A model generated the notes under the pieces. That model worked only from the letters and a program-made list of their open reading frames with translations. It was not told where the DNA came from and searched no databases. Positions 58,715 to 64,000 of a stretch of DNA of 64,000 bases are shown one piece after another. Every line of letters begins with the position of its first letter. Position 1 is the stretch's first letter. The stretch is from positions 1,809,444 through 1,873,443 of the forward strand of contig NZ_FVZC01000009.1 of NCBI RefSeq assembly GCF_900166585.1. Reading direction: 5' to 3'. Both the position numbers and the translations under genes were made by a program. Origin of the DNA: Mesobacillus jeotgali. Lineage in GTDB: Bacteria > Bacillota > Bacilli > Bacillales > Cytobacillaceae.

Positions 58715-59686
58715 TTGAAGAAGAATATATTATTGATCCATACTGGCGGAACCATTTCCATGAGTGAGGATACAAGCGGCGCAGTTAAACCAGGAATGAA
58801 CAATCCCTTGACACAAGGAACAGAGCTATTTTCAAATATAGCGGATCTTGTGGTCGAAGAACCTTTCAATTTGCCATCACCACACATCACACCTAAAGAG
58901 ATGATGAAGTTAAAATTCATCCTGGAGGAATATGACCAAAAAGGGAATATCGATGGGGCAGTGATCACTCATGGTACAGATACCCTTGAAGAAACGGCAT
59001 ACTTTTTGGATCTGACTTGCCGGACAAGCTTTCCAATCGTCGTGACTGGCGCAATGAGGTCTAGCAATGAAATCGGTTCTGATGGACTCTACAACCTTAT
59101 ATCATCAATAAGGGTGGCATCGAGTTCAGAGGCGAAGGGACAAGGTGTGCTTGTCGTACTAAATGATGAAATCCACACGGCCGTCAACGTTACCAAAACA
59201 CATACGAGCAATATTTCAACGTTTCAGAGTCCGCAATACGGACCTATTGGCATTGTGACAAAGAGGGGCGTCCTTTTTCACCACACTCCTACTAAGCATG
59301 AAAATTACCCTGTAGAAGATATCAGCAAGAAGGTGTTCCTGATAAAGGCCCATGCAGGGATGGATTCATCGCTCTTTAACGCCATTCTCGGCCTCGAAGT
59401 AGATGGCATAGTAGTCGAGGCACTTGGCCAGGGTAATCTTCCCCCTGCTGCACTTGATGGGGTTCAAAAGTTTATTAAAAACAAGATACCAGTAGTCATT
59501 GTTTCAAGAAGCTTTGCCGGAATTGTCCAGGACGTATACGGATATGAAGGCGGAGGAAAGCACCTTAAAGAATTGGGCGTCATTTTTTCAAACGGTCTCA
59601 ACGGCCAAAAGGCGCGGATTAAACTGCTTGTGGCTCTTGCAAAAACAGATAAAATGGACGAACTTAAAGAAATGTTCATGTTTTAA
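58715..59686 (+). CDS. ansA: L-asparaginase
   Basis: Hydrolyses asparagine to aspartate and ammonia. Both threonine motifs are present: HTGGTISM near the N-terminus and VITHGTDTLEETAYFLD. MSSNEIGSDGLYNL is conserved. TTG at 58715 is the start, eight bases after GGAGG (58702-58706), giving MKKNILLIHTGG; the frame is open upstream to 58670. 323 residues, no signal peptide, so it is cytoplasmic. Divergent from prsW; a strong terminator follows. Confidence 0.93.
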   Translation: MKKNILLIHTGGTISMSEDTSGAVKPGMNNPLTQGTELFSNIADLVVEEPFNLPSPHITPKEMMKLKFILEEYDQKGNIDGAVITHGTDTLEETAYFLDLTCRTSFPIVVTGAMRSSNEIGSDGLYNLISSIRVASSSEAKGQGVLVVLNDEIHTAVNVTKTHTSNISTFQSPQYGPIGIVTKRGVLFHHTPTKHENYPVEDISKKVFLIKAHAGMDSSLFNAILGLEVDGIVVEALGQGNLPPAALDGVQKFIKNKIPVVIVSRSFAGIVQDVYGYEGGGKHLKELGVIFSNGLNGQKARIKLLVALAKTDKMDELKEMFMF

Positions 59687-59699
59687 CAAGATAATATAT

Positions 59700-59739
59700 G
59701 AAAAAGCGGTGCCTTGTATGTATTCAGGCACCGCTTTGT
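59700..59739. terminator. Terminator after ansA, duplicated copy 1
   Basis: AAAGCGGTGCCT / AGGCACCGCTTT stem with a TGTATGTATTC-type loop. A near copy is at 60198-60237 in the same orientation. Confidence 0.85.
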
Positions 59740-59855
59740 CTGTAATTAAATTAAGAGCTTGAGTAAATAGCGGCATAAGATGCCTTCCTGGGGTGTGAAT
59801 TCACATCTGGGTGTTTTTCCACCGTAAAAGCACTTATGCAACGGGCCCAGGTAAT

Positions 59856-60171
59856 ATAAGCGTGTGTTTAGTCCTTGAACGCTCCCTTATATGATGGAAC
59901 AGCCGGCATAAGGGGCCGTTTAGACCTTAAAGGCACCCTTATATGATGGGAACAGCCGGCATAAGGGGCCGTTTAGACCTTAAAGGCACCCTTATATGAT
60001 GGGAACAGCCGGCATAAGGGGCCGTTTAGACCTTAAAGGCACCCTTATATGATGGTACCGGACGACATAAGGGTCCGTTTAGACCTTAAAGGCACCCTTA
60101 TATGATGGGAACAGCCGGCATAAGGGTGTGTTTAGCTCCTAAACGCACCTTTATATAATTGAAAAGGCTGC
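59856..60171. repeat. Tandem array of 53-bp hairpin units
   Basis: Six consecutive units of 52-53 bp: four close copies at 59908-59960, 59961-60013, 60014-60066 and 60067-60119, with diverged copies at 59856-59907 and 60120-60171. Each starts with ATAAGG-type sequence and contains CCCTTATATGATGGGAACAG. Within a unit ATAAGGG pairs with CCCTTAT, and inner bases pair as well, so each can form a stem of about 14 bp with single-base bulges. The rightmost unit is a near-perfect palindrome (ATAAGGGTGTGTTTAG with CTAAACGCACCTTTAT). Confidence 0.92.
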
Positions 60172-60197
60172 ATAGTGATATTAAAAAAGGTGCTCCT

Positions 60198-60237
60198 GAA
60201 AAAAGCGGTGCCCTGTATCTATTCAGGCCCCGCTTTC
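60198..60237 (-). terminator. Terminator after bdr, duplicated copy 2
   Basis: AAAGCGGTGCCCT / AGGCCCCGCTTT, same sequence as 59700-59739 with a few changes and one extra A. On the minus strand it is followed by TTTTTT and serves bdr. Confidence 0.8.
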
Positions 60238-60281
60238 TTTCAATCATTCCAACTTTATTATAAGAGCGTGTTAATCCCCTA

Positions 60282-61256
60282 TTAAAGTCCTTTGTTTTTC
60301 TTTGAAATAGCTTCTGCAATCTGAGCACCATGGAATCGGCCGTTCTCAATGAAAATTTCGTTAGCGTTGTTCCCGGCTGCAATTACTCCTGCAATAAAAA
60401 TACGTGGTACATTTGTTTCCATCGTTTCCGGGTCAAAATATGGCCGGCCAGTTTCAGAATCGATATCAACACCCATTTTTTTAAGGAACGCGTGGTCAGG
60501 CCTGTACCCGGTCATCGCAAATACATAATCATTCTTTAATTTCAGCGTTTCCCCTGCCTGTTCATAAACTACATAACCTTCTGTGATCTCTTTGACTTCT
60601 GCATTAAATAACATATTTACCGATCCAGCTCTGACTAGCGCTTCGAATTCTGGAAGGACCCATGGTTTGATGCTAGGTGAATACTCCGCACCCCGGTAAA
60701 GGACAGTCACTCTCGCCCCTGCTTTCTCCAATTCAATCGCTGCATCTACACTCGAGTTCTTTCCGCCAATCACCACGACATCCATATCAAAGAAAGGGTG
60801 CGCTTCTTTGAAATAGTGAGAAACCTTGGACAGCTCTTCACCTTGTATGCCCATGAAATTCGGATGGTCATAGTAACCAGTAGCGATAATAATATTTTCT
60901 GCGGTGTATTGCTGTTTATTTGTTGTTACCTTAAAGAATGAGTCATTTTGTTTTAAGACTTCAGTAACTTGTTCGTATTTATTGATCCTCAGCTTTTCGC
61001 GTTTGACCACTTCACGGTAATACACCAGTGCCTGGTTCCTTTTCGGTTTAAGGTTCTCGGTAATGAAGGGCACATCTCCAATAGCAAGCTTTTCACTGCT
61101 GCTGAAGAAAGTCTGATGAGTGGGATAATTATAAATCGCATTCACGATGTTCCCTTTTTCTATGATGAGCGGATTCAGTCCCTTTTTTTTCAAGGCAATA
61201 GCAGCAGCAAGACCGCATGGACCGCCCCCTACAATGATGACATCTTCATTATTCAT
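60282..61256 (-). CDS. bdr: Bacillithiol disulfide reductase (YpdA family)
   Basis: NADPH-dependent FAD flavoenzyme that reduces bacillithiol disulfide. FAD loop IIVGGGPCGLAAAIA, with the conserved cysteine directly after GGGP (about residue 14), the NADPH loop VVVIGGKNSSVDAAIEL, and a C-terminal FIAGVIAAGNNANEIFIENG. At 324 residues it is normal. It complements bshA and bshB1 encoded about 43 kb away in the window. Found between gudB and prsW/ansA. Confidence 0.93.
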   Translation of the reverse strand: MNNEDVIIVGGGPCGLAAAIALKKKGLNPLIIEKGNIVNAIYNYPTHQTFFSSSEKLAIGDVPFITENLKPKRNQALVYYREVVKREKLRINKYEQVTEVLKQNDSFFKVTTNKQQYTAENIIIATGYYDHPNFMGIQGEELSKVSHYFKEAHPFFDMDVVVIGGKNSSVDAAIELEKAGARVTVLYRGAEYSPSIKPWVLPEFEALVRAGSVNMLFNAEVKEITEGYVVYEQAGETLKLKNDYVFAMTGYRPDHAFLKKMGVDIDSETGRPYFDPETMETNVPRIFIAGVIAAGNNANEIFIENGRFHGAQIAEAISKKNKGL

Positions 61257-61302
61257 TTATTAGAAAACACTCCTTATCAATCTATTTAAAGCACATGGAT
61301 AG

Positions 61303-61465
61303 AAAAGCACAAGCTCTTTGGTCAGCCTCGAAATACAATGCCCGCTTAATGACGCCATGAGGTGTGGCTGGCGGTTCTGGCGCATTGTAAGCCACGGAGC
61401 ACCTGACCGTGAACTCGTTCTTTGACTTTATTGGCAGGTCTGGGGTTTGGCGCTGGAGCTAGACA
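61303..61465. repeat. Interspersed repeat, copy 2
   Basis: Starts AAAAGCACAAGCTCTTTGG and ends GGCGCTGGAGCTAGACA. The ends resemble those of the element at 44638-44750, while the middle differs. It lies between bdr and the gudB terminator and has no coding capacity. Confidence 0.5.
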
Positions 61466-61482
61466 ATTCTAGACTTGAATAA

Positions 61483-61515
61483 AAAATCTCCTATCATTTA
61501 ATGATAGGAGATTTT
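61483..61515 (-). terminator. Terminator after gudB
   Basis: AAAATCTCCTATCAT / ATGATAGGAGATTTT perfect 15-bp stem with a three-base loop. Confidence 0.92.
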
Positions 61516-61553
61516 ATCGTCAGATTCAACGAAGAACCATTTTTAATCTTCGA

Positions 61554-62831
61554 TTAGATCCACCCTCTGAATCTGCTTGCTTCCGCCATCTTCCTTACTC
61601 CGACCATGTAGGCAGCCAGACGCATGTCTACTCTGCGTGTCTCGGCAGTCTCATAGATACTGTCAAAGGATTTAACCATTACCTTCTCAAGCTTCTCTTC
61701 GACTTCTTCTTCTGTCCAGTAGTAGCCTTGATTGTTCTGTACCCACTCAAAGTAAGAAACGGTAACGCCGCCTGCTGATGCAAGTACATCTGGTACAAGC
61801 AGGATGCCGCGTTCAGTAAGGATTTCAGTTGCTTCCAATGTCGTTGGCCCATTTGCAGCCTCAACGACAATGCTTGCCCTGATATTATGTGCATTTTCTT
61901 CAGTAATCTGATTTTCTATTGCAGCTGGAACTAGGATGTCACAATCGAGTTCCAGCAATTCTTTATTTGTAATGGTATTATTGAATAATTTAGTTACAGT
62001 TCCAAAGCTGTCGCGACGATCAAGCAAGTAATCGATATCGAGGCCAGCTGGATCATGGAGTGCACCATAAGCATCCGAAATTCCGATAATCTTAGCGCCT
62101 GCATCATGCATGAACTTCGCCAAGTAGCTTCCGGCGTTTCCAAATCCTTGTACAACAACCCTTGCCCCTTCCAGTTCAATGCCCTTTTTCTTCGCAGCTT
62201 CACGGATACAAATAGTAACCCCTTTTGCTGTTGCCGATTCACGACCATGTGAACCACCGAGTACCAGCGGCTTGCCTGTAATGAATCCTGGAGAGTTAAA
62301 TTCATCTATACGGCTGTATTCATCCATCATCCAAGCCATAATCTGCGAGTTGGTGAAAACATCAGGAGCCGGGATATCCTTTGTAGGGCCGACAATTTGG
62401 CTGATCGCGCGCACATAACCGCGGCTCAATCTTTCCAATTCCCTGAATGACATATCGCGGGGATCACACACAATCCCGCCTTTTCCGCCGCCATACGGCA
62501 GGTCGACAATGCCACATTTTAAACTCATCCAGATTGATAAGGCTTTAACTTCTTTTTCTGTTACGTTCGGATGGAAACGTATTCCTCCCTTTGTTGGACC
62601 CACTGCATCATTGTGCTGCGCCCGGTAGCCAGTAAAGACTTTAACAGATCCGTCATCCATTCTGACAGGGATTTTCACTGTCATCATCCTGAGCGGCTCT
62701 TTTAAAAGCTCATACACCTCTTCAGGGTACCCGAGTTTTTCCAAAGCCTTGTGAATAACAGTTTGAGTAGATCGTAAGACGTCATGTTTGTCTTCATTAT
62801 TTGGAATTTCATTACCGTTTGCGGCTACCAT
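61554..62831 (-). CDS. gudB: NAD-specific glutamate dehydrogenase
   Basis: Oxidative deamination of glutamate to 2-oxoglutarate. Signatures: [20 protein letters not shown], the catalytic lysine in [14 protein letters not shown], and the NAD loop [15 protein letters not shown] at 62831 follows AGGAGGTTTATCA and starts [11 protein letters not shown]; the frame reaches 62876 upstream. 425 residues. The sequence [13 protein letters not shown] is intact, without the nine-base duplication that inactivates gudB in B. subtilis 168. Confidence 0.97.
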   Translation of the reverse strand: MVAANGNEIPNNEDKHDVLRSTQTVIHKALEKLGYPEEVYELLKEPLRMMTVKIPVRMDDGSVKVFTGYRAQHNDAVGPTKGGIRFHPNVTEKEVKALSIWMSLKCGIVDLPYGGGKGGIVCDPRDMSFRELERLSRGYVRAISQIVGPTKDIPAPDVFTNSQIMAWMMDEYSRIDEFNSPGFITGKPLVLGGSHGRESATAKGVTICIREAAKKKGIELEGARVVVQGFGNAGSYLAKFMHDAGAKIIGISDAYGALHDPAGLDIDYLLDRRDSFGTVTKLFNNTITNKELLELDCDILVPAAIENQITEENAHNIRASIVVEAANGPTTLEATEILTERGILLVPDVLASAGGVTVSYFEWVQNNQGYYWTEEEVEEKLEKVMVKSFDSIYETAETRRVDMRLAAYMVGVRKMAEASRFRGWI

Positions 62832-62881
62832 TGATAAACCTCCTAAATCACTTTTGCGGATGTTGTCTGCTTTCATGGATT

Positions 62882-62909
62882 AGTATACACCTTTGGTTAT
62901 TTTATGCAA
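62882..62909 (-). promoter_or_regulatory. Candidate sigma-A promoter of gudB
   Basis: Minus strand TTGCAT (62909-62904), 16-base spacer, TATACT (62887-62882), about 50 bases before the gene. Confidence 0.5.
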
Positions 62910-62948
62910 GAAGAAAAAAACAGTTTTCCGCATTTTTTGATTATTGAA

Positions 62949-62962
62949 TGAAAACGCTATCA
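62949..62962 (-). promoter_or_regulatory. Catabolite-responsive element (CcpA site) upstream of gudB
   Basis: TGATAGCGTTTTCA on the minus strand fits the cre pattern TGWNANCGNTNWCA at every fixed position. It lies about 40 bases upstream of the -35, a place more typical of activation than of direct blocking. Confidence 0.55.
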
Positions 62963-63033
62963 TTCAAGTCCTTATCACTATTGCTCTTAACAAAATTGAC
63001 TGAATTATGAGACATCCTAAGGAGATGAGCAAT

Positions 63034-63086
63034 TAAAAAGCCGAAGCTCTTTCCATCATTATAAAAAATGATGGACAAGAGTTTCG
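63034..63086 (-). terminator. Terminator after mecB
   Basis: Long hairpin: CGAA.CTCTT and CCATCAT on one side pair with ATGATGG and AAGAG.TTCG on the other, then a T-run on the minus strand. It includes the mecB stop codon. Confidence 0.8.
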
Positions 63087-63640
63087 ACTGCACGTTCCTC
63101 CATAATTTCGTTTCCATATTCGAGCAGTCTGTGGATGCTCAAGATTGATGGAACCCCATACTCAGCCAATAAGGACACAGTCTTTTCGGCATCTTCTGGC
63201 AATATTCCATTCATAAGCAAATAGTAGTGGCCATTCATAAAATGCAGGCTGCCTCCGGTTATACCGGCGTTCATTAATCTTTTTGCCAGCTGGATTACAT
63301 CTTCAATATTCTCGAACTGAAACAAAATGTCTTCGCTTCCATCGACCGTGACCTGCATTTCGATAATACCATCTTCAAACTGTTCTTCGTCTTCGTCCTG
63401 TTCAATCATTGTGATGATCATGACCATACCCTGCGCGTGCAATGAGAAAATTTCCACTGCGACTGAGCCGATGATATCCAAATCGAATTCCTCGCTGGCC
63501 TCCTCGAGCATATCGTGGAAAAGCTGGTGCCACTTCAAAGAATCCTTCCAAATATCCTCTTTGGTCAATCCTCTATCGTATAAGTCATCTATCGTAAGGA
63601 ATATCTTTATTTTATTGCTGGTTAATCGTTCCAAGCGCAT
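63059..63640 (-). CDS. mecB: Adaptor protein MecA family (YpbH/MecB)
   Basis: Adaptor delivering substrates to ClpC; B. subtilis has the paralogues MecA and YpbH (MecB), and position beside gudB points to YpbH. The N-terminal domain starts MRLERLTSNKIKIFLTIDDLYDRGLTKEDIW (split here: RLERLTSNKIKIF, TIDDLYDRG), a central acidic linker (EQDEDEEQFEDG) follows, then the ClpC-binding C-terminal domain with FENIEDVIQLAKRL. ATG at 63640 is chosen after GGGGGC; 63646 is also possible. Confidence 0.9.
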   Translation of the reverse strand: MRLERLTSNKIKIFLTIDDLYDRGLTKEDIWKDSLKWHQLFHDMLEEASEEFDLDIIGSVAVEIFSLHAQGMVMIITMIEQDEDEEQFEDGIIEMQVTVDGSEDILFQFENIEDVIQLAKRLMNAGITGGSLHFMNGHYYLLMNGILPEDAEKTVSLLAEYGVPSILSIHRLLEYGNEIMEERAVETLVHHFL

Positions 63641-63708
63641 AATCATGCCCCCTGCCATCGACAAAGCTCTTATTTTAGTTTATGAAAATATTGCAGGATG
63701 GTGAGTTA

Positions 63709-64000
63709 TTAAAATGAATCGATGCGCTTTTTCAACCATTTCTCCCATTCCGTCCTTGATATTCCTACAATGTTTTCCTGATGATTTTTTCGTTGCTCCA
63801 CAGGCATGGAATCAATCGCTATTCCGCCAATTCCTACATGAAGATTTGGATAATTTCTATTTAAGATTTCCATAAGATCCAGAGTTGCCTTTCTATTCTC
63901 TTCAAGTGTGCAGGATAAAAACAAGAACTTTGGTTCTATTTTATCAAGGACTACTTCAAGATCATTTTCAGCAAGACTTGTGCCAAGAAAGACCACTTCG
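63709..64000 (-). CDS. Cobalamin-binding MerR-type regulator, C-terminal fragment
   Basis: Continues past the window edge, so the start is unseen. The visible 97 residues resemble the second half of a B12-binding domain: EVVFLGTSLAENDLEVVLDKIEP, LFLSCTLEENRKATLDLME and HVGIGGIAIDSMP. In Bacillaceae this domain at a C-terminus is typical of MerR-family regulators of the LitR/CarH kind. The DNA-binding domain and the cobalt-ligand histidine are outside the window, so the call rests on the end only. Confidence 0.6.
   Translation of the reverse strand, partial: EVVFLGTSLAENDLEVVLDKIEPKFLFLSCTLEENRKATLDLMEILNRNYPNLHVGIGGIAIDSMPVEQRKNHQENIVGISRTEWEKWLKKRIDSF

Larger units (their letters stand above)
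59687..60281. other. Non-coding interval between ansA and bdr
   Basis: 595 bp between convergent genes, with no credible coding region. It contains the ansA terminator, an inverted repeat (GCATAAG at 59773 with CTTATGC at 59833, around a TGTGAATTCACA palindrome at 59794-59805), the tandem hairpin array, and a second copy of the terminator. Confidence 0.85.

Noticed and set aside
59856..60171. CRISPR array
   Set aside because: Units follow each other without unique spacers and no cas genes are nearby; each unit is itself a hairpin repeat.

Overview
The window is a 64 kb piece of chromosome from an endospore-forming member of the Bacillaceae. The evidence is the gene content (spoIVA, sleB-ypeB, ypjB, the YIEGIA pair, ypzI), moderate-to-low GC, strong GGAGG-type ribosome binding sites, and gene order largely collinear with the Bacillus subtilis segment from yppC/recU/ponA to mecB. 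Protein identity is clearly below that of a B. subtilis strain, so this is another genus or a distant species. No rRNA, tRNA, CRISPR array, prophage or insertion sequence was seen. Almost all genes lie on the minus strand; the plus-strand genes are recU-ponA, ypjC, ypzI and ansA.

Layout from left to right. 0-4 kb: end of yppC, then recU-ponA. 4-12 kb (minus): dinG, a degenerate metallo-beta-lactamase-fold protein, ypmA, ypmB, aspB, then dnaD-nth-ypoC under a separate promoter; asnS, normally next to aspB, is missing. 12-20 kb: ypjD-dapB-mgsA-bshB1-bshA-cca-birA and panBCD, with a structured leader before panB. 20-29 kb: ypjC (+), a YugP-like metalloprotease, ypjB, ypjA, the menaquinol:cytochrome c reductase operon qcrABC, ypiF, ypiB, ypiA and an amidohydrolase-like protein without metal ligands. 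29.7-37 kb: aromatic supraoperon aroC-aroB-aroH-hisC-tyrA-aroA preceded by cheR; the trp genes that sit between aroH and hisC in B. subtilis are absent. 37-45 kb: ndk, hepS-menG-hepT, mtrB, folE, hbs and spoIVA. 45-55 kb: yphF, yphE, gpsA, der, YIEGIA and its partner, yphA, ypzI, fni, ypfD, plsC, cmk, ypfB and ypfA. 55-64 kb: ypeB, sleB, prsW, ansA, a tandem hairpin array, bdr (ypdA), gudB, mecB and the end of a cobalamin-binding MerR-type regulator.

Several genes act together. bshA and bshB1 make bacillithiol and Bdr recycles it. hepS/hepT and menG make menaquinone-7, which feeds qcrABC. SleB and YpeB are the cortex-lytic germination pair. RecU and PonA link recombination and cell-wall synthesis, as in other Firmicutes. 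panD uses aspartate from the AspB reaction.

Most of the window is ordinary core chromosome. The points most worth following are non-coding or small: the 53-bp hairpin array between ansA and bdr with a duplicated terminator at each side, the panB leader with competing stems, two proteins that keep an enzyme fold but lose the metal ligands, the ~53-bp repeats near ypiF/ypiB, and local losses (asnS, trp genes) relative to relatives. No clearly new multi-gene system was found.
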